Part shown: piece by piece, positions 23,422-32,675 of the stretch
How positions within the stretch are numbered: the stretch's first letter is position 1
Layout: every line of letters starts with the position of its first letter
Translations under genes and position numbers: made by a program
Notes under the pieces: generated by a model
What the model was told of the DNA's origin: nothing
Databases searched by the model: none
Seen by the model: only the letters and a program-made list of their open reading frames with translations
Assembly (NCBI GenBank): GCA_032718475.1
Contig: JAUCBJ010001236.1
Span: 1 to 59,107, forward strand
DNA length: 59,107 bases
Direction of reading: 5' to 3'
Source: Nemertoderma westbladi
Taxonomy: Eukaryota; Xenacoelomorpha; Nemertodermatida; Nemertodermatidae

Positions 23422-26400
23422 ATGCCTATGTCACCAAAATTCGTTGACTGTCCTGTCTGCAATAAGAACATGCGCAGTGATAGTCTCAACAAACATCTCG
23501 CAACTCATTTTAAACAATATTCATGCGATTGTTGTGGCACCTGGTCCTCCGATAAGAAAACCATGGTTAGCCATCTAGCGCTATGTACGCAAGGTGGGAC
23601 TGGGTTCAGATTTATCAACGAAGAAAACACTTGCAAGTGTGGTGAATCATTCACTTTATCAGCCTTTAAAGAACACGATTGCTATACGCGACTCTTCTCT
23701 CGGAAACGCAAACAATCTCAAACGCCCTTGTCACCACCACCACCACCTCCACCACCAAACATTCAATCTCCAAGGGTTGGCCCTTCTACTTCAAGACAAC
23801 AGACTGGAGGTTCGACCAACAACCCATTTTTACCATCCGTGAATAGCTCATCCCACAACCGCTTATTTACATATACAAACACGTTACTTACACCACAATT
23901 AGATGTAGAGTTAACACTTAGAGAAAATGAAAGTTATATTTGGGATAGAGTGAGTCAACATTTTAATAATGAATTTAATTTTATAAAAGTTTGGTTAACT
24001 ATTTCTATCTTAATGGAAAGGGAGACATCTGAGGATACTCAATTAGAAACCTTCTGTTTCAAATCAAACGCTTCAAATAATCAAATAACTTCTAATTCAG
24101 ATTTTGAAAACTGGTTTTCGCAAACTATCGAACGAATAGATGAATTAATAGCAGTCTTTGTTTGCATGGGCAGTGGTTGGAATATTGTTTCAATTAAAGA
24201 AATCAATTTACAAATTTCTACCTTCAACCGCAACCCATATTTAAAAGGACACGGTGGTGGTTATATTCCTAAAATTTTAGCAAAGAAGAAGTGCATTATT
24301 AACTTAGATTGTCCCATTGGAGAATGTTTTAAGTACGCAGTAGTCGCGGCCGCTTGTTATAAAAAAATTGAAAGAAATAAACAAAACATTAGTCGATTGT
24401 CAACATATACTCCATACATGACCATGTTTGATTTCAGTACAATGAGTTTCCCAGTAGATAGAGTAGTAGGCATCCCACGTTTTTTAGAAACCAACCCTTT
24501 GTACTGCATTAATTTATTATTTTGGAGTACTGATAACACATTGAGCATTCTATCACAACCAGATTCAGAACATTGCTTCCAAAAAACTGTTTTAAATTTA
24601 ATGTTTATAGAAGGTAATCAAAACAATCCAGGACATTACTGCGCAATTGTCAACTTAAATAGACTTATTAAAAAACAAGGACAAGGGACCAAATCAATTT
24701 GCGAGCGTTGTCTGAGAGCTTTTTATACTATTAACTCATTGCAAACTCACCGGGAACTATGTTACTCGAGCAAACGACAGTTGGAACAAATGCCTACACC
24801 TGATAAATTAAAAATTAAATTCAATCGATTAGATAAGACATTATCCCCTCCCTTTTGCATATATGCTGATATTGAAAGTGTTTTAGAACCTACATCAAAC
24901 CCTAAATTAGTTCAAAAGCACATTGCTAGCGCCGCCGCATTTTATACAGTACCAAATCGCGAGCTAATAAATCCCCCGCAAACATCATTACAAATGTTTA
25001 GAGACACTGGAACAAACCATGTTATAGACGATTTTCTCACTGCCCTCGAATCACATTGTAGGGAATTATACGAGTGGACTATTTCTGGTACAAACACCAA
25101 TGTTCCTAAACATTTGACTCGAGCACAACAACAAAATTTTGATAATGCTACAAACTGTTACACTTGTAACTGTTCTCTAACCCCCGATTCACACGGACTG
25201 AATCTAGCAGAAAATCTCAATACTAAAGTTTGTGACCACAACCATCTAACGGGAGCCTATCGTGGGGCGGCATGTGTTAGTTGCAACCGCAAACTTTCTC
25301 TTAAACGCAATAAATTTTATGTAGTGCTACACAACCTGAGGCATTACGATTCCCATTTAATATTAAAAGAAGGTCTGAAAAACAGTTCTAGAACTCATTG
25401 GAAGATAAACGTAATTCCAAAGAACACTGAGACTTATATCAGTATAGAAATATCATTTCCCATAGACAAAACCATGCAGACAGCAAATGCAAAAGAAAGT
25501 ATTGTCATCAATCTTCTAGACTCTCTGCAGTTCATGACAGCTAGTCTAGATAAGCTCAGTAGTTATCTTACCGCAAACAATTCTGATCTAACAAAAGCTA
25601 TCCCACACACTTTGAAACAAATGAAAAATCTTTATCCCAATATTAGCGATTCCACTATTAAAAATAAAGGTATATTTCCTTATAGCTATATACAATCCAT
25701 AACAAACTTATACGAAACTCAATTACCACCAATCGAGAGTTTCTATAACGATTTACAGCTTGAAGACTGTAGCGAGCATAACTATCAGCGTGCCCAAACT
25801 AGTTGGGTTGAGCTTCAATGTCAAAACATATTTGATTATATGATGGGGTACTTGGCTCTAGATGTCACACTTCTCGCGGATACTTTCCAACAGTTTAGGG
25901 AACTATGTTTCTCCAATTATGGGTTAGATCCTCTGCATTATTATACTTCACCGGGGTTAACGTACGATGCAGCATTGAAATTTACAAACAGTGAAATTGA
26001 ACTACTATCTGATGGAACTATTTACGCAGATTTTGAAAATAATATTCGTGGAGGGCTTGTATTTCTGAATACACACTTAGAGGAAGCTAATATACCTGGC
26101 AAACCAGAATACAACCCCTGTAAACCAGAAAAATACCTAATTCCTCTCGATGCGAATAACCTTTATGGTTCTGCTCTCTCTCAGAAGCTCCCCTGCAGTA
26201 ATATGAAAATCGTCGATACACCAATAGATCTGGCTACAGTTGATGCCACTGGGTCAGTGGGGTATTACTGTATCGTTGACCTCGAATACCCCCGAGAGAT
26301 CCACAACGAAACTGCCGACCTACCACTAGGAGCGGAAAAAATGTCCATTCCCAAGAGCTTCCTCAGTACATACATGCAAGACCTCTGGCAACATTATAAT

Positions 26401-27483
26401 CTCAATGATCAAGGCACTTATAAGCAATATAATGAGAAATATAGTAAACTGATTCTTCATCAATTCAAAAAAACTAATTATGGTATTCATATAAAATTAC
26501 TCCAATTATACTTAAAATTAGGACTTCAAATAACACAGGTGCATAAAGTATACTCATTCACTCAAAAATACATATTCAGAGACTATATCTCGTTTAATAC
26601 ATCCAAACGACAATCTGCTAAAAATGCATTCGAAGTTTTATTTTATAAACTACTCAACAACTCACTCTATGGGAAAAGTCTTCAGAAGGTACGAGACCGG
26701 TTATCATTCCGACTCTGTACATCCCCAGAACAGTGCGACCTGCTATTATCAAAACCAAATCATGAGCGCTTCATCTCATTCTCCCCCTATCTCAGTGGTC
26801 ACACTTTTACTAAAGAAGTAGCAGTACTCAATCAAGCTGTATTTATTGGGGCAACCATCTTAGATCTTTCAAAGCTAGAGATGTATGATTACTATTACTG
26901 TAAACTGAAACCTCTCGAAGAAAAGCTGAGATGTGAAATTCGAGCCTTAGCTGGGGACACGGACAGTTTCTTTCTTTCGGTTACCGGTGTTGAGCACAAA
27001 ATATTCCTAGAAGCCATGTTTAACTCTGGCTTTCTAGACACTTCAAATTACGACCCCTCACACCCACTCTTTACAAATCAAAACAAGGCTTCCTTAGGTT
27101 TTTTGAAAGATGAAAGTAGAGGTCTATTATACAAATCATTTGTATTTTTGAAACCGAAAATGTATTCATTCGAGGCATACGACGCGCAACCAAAGCGGAC
27201 TTGCAAAGGAATTTCAAAAAATATTGTAGCCAAGCAATTAACACATAAACACTATTTAGACTGTTTTATCAACGAATCAACAGATTACACAAACAACACA
27301 ATATTTACTTCTAGGGAGCATCAAATGTTTACGGGGAGAATAAAAAAAAAAACATTAAGTCTCTGGGATACAAAATCATTCTGGATGACGAAATATTACA
27401 GTAGACCATATGGCCACTATATTACAGGATTAACTAAACCAGCAAAAAAAACTGTAATACCACCTTATTTAGTTGCAGAATAA
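23422..27483 (+). CDS. Polinton protein-primed DNA polymerase B with N-terminal zinc fingers
   Basis: 1353 residues; replicates the element. The N-terminus has three zinc-finger-like motifs (CPVC at 10-13 with HLATH, CDCC, and CKCGESF...HDC), then a Pro-rich linker near 108. A region at about 290-410 has DCPIGECF (C302) and NPGHYCAIVNLNRL (H405), which resembles a papain-like Cys/His pair seen in this polymerase family. Next come another C2H2 finger (CERCLRAF) and an endonuclease VII-like zinc module (VCDHNHLTGAYRGAAC). The exonuclease has Exo I IYADIES (D483, E485), Exo II LHNLRHYDSHL and Exo III YLALDVTLLAD. The polymerase has LDANNLYG (D910), LLNNSLYGK (about 1077-1085) and GDTDSFF (D1179, D1181). 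All catalytic motifs are present and there is no interruption, so it looks functional. The start follows the leader intron acceptor directly. Confidence 0.97.
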   Translation: MPMSPKFVDCPVCNKNMRSDSLNKHLATHFKQYSCDCCGTWSSDKKTMVSHLALCTQGGTGFRFINEENTCKCGESFTLSAFKEHDCYTRLFSRKRKQSQTPLSPPPPPPPPNIQSPRVGPSTSRQQTGGSTNNPFLPSVNSSSHNRLFTYTNTLLTPQLDVELTLRENESYIWDRVSQHFNNEFNFIKVWLTISILMERETSEDTQLETFCFKSNASNNQITSNSDFENWFSQTIERIDELIAVFVCMGSGWNIVSIKEINLQISTFNRNPYLKGHGGGYIPKILAKKKCIINLDCPIGECFKYAVVAAACYKKIERNKQNISRLSTYTPYMTMFDFSTMSFPVDRVVGIPRFLETNPLYCINLLFWSTDNTLSILSQPDSEHCFQKTVLNLMFIEGNQNNPGHYCAIVNLNRLIKKQGQGTKSICERCLRAFYTINSLQTHRELCYSSKRQLEQMPTPDKLKIKFNRLDKTLSPPFCIYADIESVLEPTSNPKLVQKHIASAAAFYTVPNRELINPPQTSLQMFRDTGTNHVIDDFLTALESHCRELYEWTISGTNTNVPKHLTRAQQQNFDNATNCYTCNCSLTPDSHGLNLAENLNTKVCDHNHLTGAYRGAACVSCNRKLSLKRNKFYVVLHNLRHYDSHLILKEGLKNSSRTHWKINVIPKNTETYISIEISFPIDKTMQTANAKESIVINLLDSLQFMTASLDKLSSYLTANNSDLTKAIPHTLKQMKNLYPNISDSTIKNKGIFPYSYIQSITNLYETQLPPIESFYNDLQLEDCSEHNYQRAQTSWVELQCQNIFDYMMGYLALDVTLLADTFQQFRELCFSNYGLDPLHYYTSPGLTYDAALKFTNSEIELLSDGTIYADFENNIRGGLVFLNTHLEEANIPGKPEYNPCKPEKYLIPLDANNLYGSALSQKLPCSNMKIVDTPIDLATVDATGSVGYYCIVDLEYPREIHNETADLPLGAEKMSIPKSFLSTYMQDLWQHYNLNDQGTYKQYNEKYSKLILHQFKKTNYGIHIKLLQLYLKLGLQITQVHKVYSFTQKYIFRDYISFNTSKRQSAKNAFEVLFYKLLNNSLYGKSLQKVRDRLSFRLCTSPEQCDLLLSKPNHERFISFSPYLSGHTFTKEVAVLNQAVFIGATILDLSKLEMYDYYYCKLKPLEEKLRCEIRALAGDTDSFFLSVTGVEHKIFLEAMFNSGFLDTSNYDPSHPLFTNQNKASLGFLKDESRGLLYKSFVFLKPKMYSFEAYDAQPKRTCKGISKNIVAKQLTHKHYLDCFINESTDYTNNTIFTSREHQMFTGRIKKKTLSLWDTKSFWMTKYYSRPYGHYITGLTKPAKKTVIPPYLVAE

Positions 27484-27484
27484 A

Positions 27485-28009
27485 ATGCCATACAAAGCAA
27501 GCAGCGGATCAACACCAATTCAAATAATCAATCGTCAATATACAGCTCAAACTGAATTTCCAATTGATATAATCAAAGTTTCTCAACAACTAAAAGGTCA
27601 GATGCGACAAAAACCAAAAATGTTTGTGTATAAGACTGGATCTGCGACAATTATGCTATTCCCAACTGGTTCAATAACAATAGTGGGTCCATGTAAAAAT
27701 ATTTGTAATGATTTACTTTATCTGAAACAATGTACCAACATACTAATTAAGAAAATTAAATTAAATACAGTGACCAGACTAATTAAGTTACCATCTCTTA
27801 ATTTTAAATCATTAAGTAAAAAGTGTGGACATCATTTTGTAAACAATGTAAAGGTATATATTGATTTTACGCCGGAGCTCTTTTGTGGAATTCGGTTGTA
27901 TATTGGGCGATGTTATTTCAGTGTCTTTCACTCGATGAAAGTTATAAGTATGTGTCCTGTTGGTGATTTTGAAGAAGCTCTCATTATATTATTTAGTTTA
28001 TTGAATTAA
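27485..28009 (+). CDS. TATA-binding-protein-like protein encoded by the Polinton
   Basis: 174 residues, starting at the ATG two bases after the polymerase stop. It shows a two-repeat layout like the TBP core. Repeat 1: KPKMFVYK then ATIMLFPTGSITIVG (residues 43-68). Repeat 2: FTPELFCGIRLY then YFSVFHSMKVISMCPVGD (128-161), ending in a helix EEALIILFSLL. In TBP, four phenylalanines wedge into the TATA minor groove: two in 'PKRF' and 'LIFSSG' (repeat 1) and two in 'PELFPG' and 'LIFVSG' (repeat 2). The equivalents here are F47, F59, F133 and F148, all conserved. The second half is shortened before repeat 2. The likely role is promoter recognition for the element's own genes. The assignment rests on motif positions and should be tested by structure prediction. 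Confidence 0.75.
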   Translation: MPYKASSGSTPIQIINRQYTAQTEFPIDIIKVSQQLKGQMRQKPKMFVYKTGSATIMLFPTGSITIVGPCKNICNDLLYLKQCTNILIKKIKLNTVTRLIKLPSLNFKSLSKKCGHHFVNNVKVYIDFTPELFCGIRLYIGRCYFSVFHSMKVISMCPVGDFEEALIILFSLLN

Positions 28010-28020
28010 TAAGTAAAATT

Positions 28021-28285
28021 ATCTCTCAATATACTACACGTCATTATACTGTATGAGCGGTTTTATATATTTATGTGATTATATTATCTCTCAATATACT
28101 ACATGTCATTATACTGTATGTGCGGTTTTATATATTTATGTGATTATATTATCTCTCCATATACTACATGTCATTATACTGTATGTGCGGTTTTATATAT
28201 TTATGTGATTATATTATCTCTCAATATACTACATGTTATTATACTGTATGTGCGGTTTTATATATTTATGTGATTATACTGCATG
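28021..28285 (+). repeat. 65-bp tandem repeat between Polinton genes
   Basis: Four units with starts at 28021, 28086, 28151 and 28216 (exactly 65 bp apart), of the form 'atctctcaatatactacatg' then 'tcattatactgtatgtgcggttttatatatttatgtgatt'. Nearly identical copies imply recent amplification. They fill the only long gap in the plus-strand gene series. Confidence 0.95.
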
Positions 28286-28373
28286 TGGTTCTATATATTC
28301 ATGTAACATATAGTTTTATTAAATTTATGTAAAAAATATATTGAATTATATTATTAATAACATCTTACCTTGA

Positions 28374-28457
28374 GAACAAGTAATGGGGACCCACCTCTCC
28401 TCACCAAACCACTCCCAAAAAATCCGTAAGGCCAAGGTTTACTGCGCTTGTTCTCCA
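28374..28457. other. Intergenic inverted repeat before the ATPase gene
   Basis: 'gagaacaag' at 28374 and 'cttgttctc' at 28449 form a 9-bp stem around about 65 bp of less AT-rich sequence ('ggggacccacctctcctcac'). The gap 28286-28636 has no gene. The function is unknown; it could be a promoter or regulatory island for the downstream structural genes. Confidence 0.45.
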
Positions 28458-28636
28458 TTGAGTGATTAGTTGTTAAACTGGTGAATTCATTATATAAATT
28501 TAAATATTTACTAAAGCCGCTAGATGGCATGCATTTGTGACACGAACATTAGTTTCATATTATACTGTATAAACGTTAAAATTCAATTATTATTTTAATA
28601 AATATAATAATAATTGTGTTATAAAAGGAAAACACG

Positions 28637-29263
28637 ATGGATATAGTAGATATGCGGTTTCGTTTTGGAAGTACAATATTAATAGCCGGTCCTAGTGGTA
28701 GTGGAAAAACTTCTTTCTTGGAGAAAATGTTATTAAATAGGAAATTGATCTTTAACGAAACTCCAAACAGTATTACTTGGTTTTATGGACAGACGAAACC
28801 AATAATTAAAGGGGTTAATATTACCGCTTTAAATGAAATTCCAGAACACTTTAATGAAAATGTGAAAAACCATTCTATCATTATAATCGACGATTTGATG
28901 ACAGAACTACAAAATTCCAAACAAGCGACTACGCTATTTACTAAAGTAGCTCGACATACAAATTCATTGGTAATTTTTCTCACTCAAAACCTTTATCAAA
29001 AAGGAGGAGAATCTAGGACCCGGTCCATTAATTCCACTTATTTCTTATTGTTCAAAAATCCGAGGGATCAGACACAGATAAGAACTTTAGCCTATCAGAT
29101 GAAACCAAATACACCCAAATTCTTAATCGCGGCATTTCAAGACGCAACAAAGGTTCCCTTTAACCCACTTCTTATTGATTTTCATCAATTAACGAATGAT
29201 AGCCTACGCATACGTGGTTATTTATTTACAAATGAACATTGTGTTTATCAACCCGTGTCGTAA
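28637..29263 (+). CDS. A32-like DNA-packaging ATPase (FtsK/HerA class)
   Basis: 208 residues. Walker A is GPSGSGKT (18-25), with IIIIDDLM as Walker B (D85, D86). A polar sensor segment FLTQNLYQKGGESRTRSI follows, then LLFKNPRDQTQIRTLAYQM, the family signature of Polinton and related virus genome-packaging ATPases. It would pump the element's DNA into capsids. The length is usual for the family. The start ATG at 28637 follows 'ggaaaacacg'. The end overlaps a short downstream frame by a few dozen bases. Confidence 0.93.
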   Translation: MDIVDMRFRFGSTILIAGPSGSGKTSFLEKMLLNRKLIFNETPNSITWFYGQTKPIIKGVNITALNEIPEHFNENVKNHSIIIIDDLMTELQNSKQATTLFTKVARHTNSLVIFLTQNLYQKGGESRTRSINSTYFLLFKNPRDQTQIRTLAYQMKPNTPKFLIAAFQDATKVPFNPLLIDFHQLTNDSLRIRGYLFTNEHCVYQPVS

Positions 29264-29277
29264 TATACGTAGAAGAA

Positions 29278-29414
29278 TGCTTCTATTAGCAATTGTCTGT
29301 TATTTAGTTATATTATACTTATTTGTGGTTTATCATCGACAAAGGTTTCTTAAATTTCTTAATATTATAGAACAAGTATGGAACTTAATATACGAAAGTA
29401 TAGGAAAGAACTAG
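29278..29414 (+). CDS. Small membrane-segment protein (hypothetical)
   Basis: From ATG 29278 it is 45 residues: a hydrophobic segment (LLLAIVCYLVILYLFVVYH) followed by a basic amphipathic tail. An upstream in-frame ATG at 29196, overlapping the ATPase end, would add 27 residues. It lies in the tightly packed run of small genes and overlaps the next frame. Family not recognised. A short single-span virion or host-membrane protein is possible. Confidence 0.4.
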
Positions 29415-29719
29415 AATTTTTGAAAAATAGCAACGCATTAGCGCGAGGGGCATTTATTCGAAAAAAGGCTAGTAGCGAATTAATACGACTTCTCGTTAAT
29501 ATTACACTGAATACGCTCTATGGGAATATAAATATTGATGGAAAGATTGTTAAAAAATTGAAGCCATATAAGAAATATATGAGACGATTGAAATCAAAAA
29601 ATTCAGTTTCACTTCAAAGACGTTCTCTCTCTCAGGCTGGGGGGTTCCTTCCACTTATTTTGCCACTGTTGATAGGCGCCACAAACATTGCCACAACTGT
29701 TGCCACAGCGTTAACATAG
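29378..29719 (+). CDS. Small basic protein with C-terminal hydrophobic tail
   Basis: 113 residues. The middle is strongly basic (KKLKPYKKYMRRLKSKNSVS, then LQRRSLSQ). The end is GGFLPLILPLLIGA plus a Thr/Ala-rich hydrophobic segment. This basic-then-GGFLP layout is a recurring small protein next to capsid genes in animal Polinton/adintovirus-like elements. A membrane-active or core role comparable to small adenoviral virion peptides is inference. Two bases separate its stop from the next ATG. Confidence 0.7.
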   Translation: MELNIRKYRKELEFLKNSNALARGAFIRKKASSELIRLLVNITLNTLYGNINIDGKIVKKLKPYKKYMRRLKSKNSVSLQRRSLSQAGGFLPLILPLLIGATNIATTVATALT

Positions 29720-29721
29720 CC

Positions 29722-29904
29722 ATGTCATTCAAGAAACTATATTTAATAACCCCCGAACAACATGCTAGGTTGCAACCAACACAGTTGAAAACTAAACCTT
29801 TAATTAAAGAAACAAAGAAAAAAGCTCAAAATAAACGGACAATAAACGATAGAAGAAAAGTGTTGAAACTGTTTGATTATACGCGCCGCAAATCGCGAAA
29901 ATAA
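29722..29904 (+). CDS. Small basic protein (hypothetical)
   Basis: 60 residues starting MSFKKLYLITPEQHARL and rich in Lys/Arg toward the end (TRRKSRK). It has no membrane segment. It sits between the GGFLP protein and the integrase, and its TAA overlaps an ATG (TAATG) of another frame. It could be a DNA-condensing core peptide. Small MxxKKYLxI-type proteins at this position are common in related elements, but the function is unknown. Confidence 0.6.
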   Translation: MSFKKLYLITPEQHARLQPTQLKTKPLIKETKKKAQNKRTINDRRKVLKLFDYTRRKSRK

Positions 29905-29973
29905 TGTCTTGGTTAAAAAAACTTTCAGTAACTTGCAATTTTCGTTGTCTATGCAATTCTAGCAGTGTTACCT

Positions 29974-31044
29974 ATGGTTATGATCAACAAGATGGTAGAA
30001 AAACGCTTAGCCAAAGCTTACTACAATCCTTCAAGTGTTGCAGGGTTTTCCACTGTAGGAAAGCTAGCAAAAGAGACGGGAGTCAATCCAAAACTCGTGA
30101 AAAGATGGCTTCAAAGTCAGCCGACCTACACATTGCATGCCCCAGCGAGGCGTCTGTTTCCCACAAGCCGAATGTATTTTTATGGAATTAGTGACACCAT
30201 TCAGGCAGATTTAATAGATATGCAAAAATATCGCGCAACAAACTCAGGTTATGGATATATTCTAACCGCAATCAACTGTTTTAGTAAGAAGGGATGGGCA
30301 TTACCATTGAAACGGAAGACTGGTATTGAAATTAAACATGCACTACAGTCTATTTTTACTGAAGAAGTACCACGTAATTTATGTACAGATCAAGGGTTGG
30401 AATTCGACAATAAAGTTGTACTCAATTACTTGAAAATGAAAAAAGTTAAATATTATACAACATGATCGCAGTTCAAAGCAGCCATTTGCGAAAGGTATAA
30501 TAGAACGATAAAGACAAAGATGTATAAAATTTTTAGTAGAAGAGGTAACCATAAGTGGCTTGCTATTCTACCAAAAATTGTATACTCTTATAATAATTCT
30601 TTACATAGTTCTAATGGAATGCCCCCAATTCAAGTCAATAAGTTGAATGAAGATAACGTGAGAAGAAACCTCTATGGAAATTTAGCTAAAATCATTGTAA
30701 CAAAACCCAAATTGAGAATAGGTGACAATGTGCGACTTAATATAGCTAAAACGGCGTTTGAAAAAGGTTATACAAAAAATTGGACCGGAGAGGTGTTTAC
30801 TGTAAAACGTATAAGACTAGATCGTTTTCCTCAGCCTATGTATCATATAATAGATTCAGTTGATAGAGAAATAGAAGGAACATTTTACCCTCACGAATTG
30901 CAAAAGGTTACACAAACAACTGATATTCAGCCAATCGAGTCCATTTTGAAGTCTCGAATAAAAAACGGTCGGAAGGAATTCCTTGTAAAATTTAAAAACT
31001 ATAAACGGAACTCTTGGTTGAGCGAGTCTCAACTACGTAAATAA
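29974..31044 (+). pseudogene. Retroviral-type integrase with chromodomain-like C-terminus, split by one stop
   Basis: It catalyses insertion of element DNA. The N-terminal helical region (AYYNPSSVAGF...LVKRWLQSQPTYTLH) is followed by the DDE core: QADLIDM (D79), CTDQGLEFDN (D139) and, past an in-frame TGA at 30463-30465, the third acidic residue in CERYNRT (E173). The C-terminal part has LRIGDNVRL, FYPHELQKV and a chromodomain-like end (FLVKFKNYKRNSWL). The reading frame is the same before and after the stop, so this is a simple nonsense change, not a frameshift. The truncated product lacks the catalytic Glu and would be inactive. Start is uncertain: an ATG at 29904 overlaps the previous stop but is in another frame, and the integrase frame is open only from 29932. 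Confidence 0.93.
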
Positions 31045-31053
31045 ATCAACAAA

Positions 31054-31881
31054 ATGAATAACTATATAACTTTATTCTCAAATGGACCTACAAACAAATT
31101 TCCTGATAACACCCTTTCGAAATTTACGGTTGATCTACCATATACAATCAATCTCAGTGGTGATGTAGAAGTGGGACTATCTGAAATTCAATACTGTTCC
31201 TCATTCTATAATATACCTCAACAATCTCTGTTTACAATTTATTATGGAGATAGGACATCGCAAGTTGTTATATTTGAACCAGGACTATATACGAGTGTAG
31301 AAGCCATTATTAATAAAATCAATCAACAAATTGATCACCCGAAGTGGCCCCAAATTCAATTTTTCAAATACTCAAATAAAATCGAGCTCGCTACTTCGCA
31401 ACACTTTTCTTTTGAAATTACTGGAGATTTGATTACAATACTTGGTTTTGAGGAGTTTACGCAGGATTATGATCCGAGGGATGTACCTTATCTAGCTAAT
31501 TGGTATGATTATTGGAGTGTAAATGTTAGTGAATTTGGTTCTTTAACATTCAAACAGCAACCGGGCCAGCGTGCTCAATTTAGAGGGATTTGTCCCTTTT
31601 CTTGCGATTTAGTCTTGGGGCGACATAATTTGTTTATCTATAGTGACATTACTTCTCATGTGACTGTAGGAAATACGACGGCACCGTTATTACGCACGGT
31701 ACCTCTCGAACTTGAGCATAATAAAGTTATAACGCGCGAATTTAAAAAAATTTATTACAGACCAGTTGCTAGAACAATTGTTAATCAGATAAATATTGAA
31801 TTACGCAACGAAAAAGGAGAACTAATATTATTTAATGGAGGTGCAACAATAATTACCCTACACTTAAAAAGTAAGCCATAA
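31054..31881 (+). CDS. Minor capsid (penton-like) candidate, copy A
   Basis: 275 residues. The N-terminal motif is LFSNGPTNKFPDNTLSKF, then INLSGDVEVGLSEIQY, followed by a beta-rich body and YRPVARTIVNQINIELRNEK near the end. The motif pair (S/GN..FP.N....F and L.G...VGLSEI.Y) is typical of the protein encoded beside the major capsid gene in animal Polintons, interpreted in the literature as the minor, penton-type jelly-roll capsid protein. It is paralogous to the next gene, which starts within its stop codon (TAATG). It has no signal peptide or membrane segment. Confidence 0.65.
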   Translation: MNNYITLFSNGPTNKFPDNTLSKFTVDLPYTINLSGDVEVGLSEIQYCSSFYNIPQQSLFTIYYGDRTSQVVIFEPGLYTSVEAIINKINQQIDHPKWPQIQFFKYSNKIELATSQHFSFEITGDLITILGFEEFTQDYDPRDVPYLANWYDYWSVNVSEFGSLTFKQQPGQRAQFRGICPFSCDLVLGRHNLFIYSDITSHVTVGNTTAPLLRTVPLELEHNKVITREFKKIYYRPVARTIVNQINIELRNEKGELILFNGGATIITLHLKSKP

Positions 31882-32675
31882 TGGAGAAAATATTATATTT
31901 ACCCTCAAATTCTTCACCTAAACGATTTCCGTTAAACCAACCTTCTAACTTTAATGTGGAACTATCTGAACCATTGCGTTTTAGTGGAAAGTGGATGGTG
32001 GGTCTGTCAGAAATTGTTTACCTCTCCTCGGTTCATAATTTAGAAGATACATTCATTTATATTCGGAGTTTACAAGGAACTAAAAGAAAATATATAATAC
32101 CATCTGGTTGTTATACTAATGTGGAGGCGTTGCTTACACAGCTAAATATAGATGGTCTCAATTCCCATTTAGAAATAAGACAAAATGAGCTTTATGACAA
32201 CATTAGTATTCAGTTTATCGACGAAAGTAAAGTTGTTCGTTTTTATGGAAATAAGTTGATTGAGTTACTTGGATTGCGGGGATTAGAAAATGAGTATTAT
32301 GTTAATAAAAATAAATTTCTTGTTAGCTTAAAAAATGATTATCTACAAATAACACGAAGGGGGGAAATAGAGGGTGATTCTGATATATTACATATTCAAA
32401 AAGCAACAAATGTTTTTATGGGAAACATTAGTATATTTTCAAATATTTGCGGAAATGAGATTGTTGGAAATCAACTGAAACCCCTCTTAAGATCTATTCC
32501 TTATCAAGGAGATTATGGTAAGCTTGTTCATCATGAATTCACAAATATTAATTATAAATCCATTGATATGCAAAATATAGAAACAATAAATATACAGTTA
32601 AAAAATGATCGAGATGAATTCATAAAGTTTAATAATGGTACTGTAGTTGCGACATTAATTTTGAAACGCCAATAA
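31881..32675 (+). CDS. Minor capsid (penton-like) candidate, copy B
   Basis: 264 residues, paralogue of the preceding gene: LPSNSSPKRFPLNQPSNF, then LRFSGKWMVGLSEIVY, then GCYTNVEALLTQLN, with the same C-terminal layout (INIQLKNDRDEFIKFNNGT). Sequence divergence from copy A is high, so the duplication is old. It may supply a different vertex component or a spike base. A one-base overlap with copy A suggests the two are translated from overlapping or closely spaced transcripts. Confidence 0.7.
   Translation: MEKILYLPSNSSPKRFPLNQPSNFNVELSEPLRFSGKWMVGLSEIVYLSSVHNLEDTFIYIRSLQGTKRKYIIPSGCYTNVEALLTQLNIDGLNSHLEIRQNELYDNISIQFIDESKVVRFYGNKLIELLGLRGLENEYYVNKNKFLVSLKNDYLQITRRGEIEGDSDILHIQKATNVFMGNISIFSNICGNEIVGNQLKPLLRSIPYQGDYGKLVHHEFTNINYKSIDMQNIETINIQLKNDRDEFIKFNNGTVVATLILKRQ

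Noticed and set aside
29904-30191. 95-codon frame starting in the stop of the preceding gene
   Set aside because: Most of it is out of frame with the integrase that occupies the same DNA and has no family features. Its ATG may be a relic of an older integrase start followed by a frame change, but that cannot be shown here.
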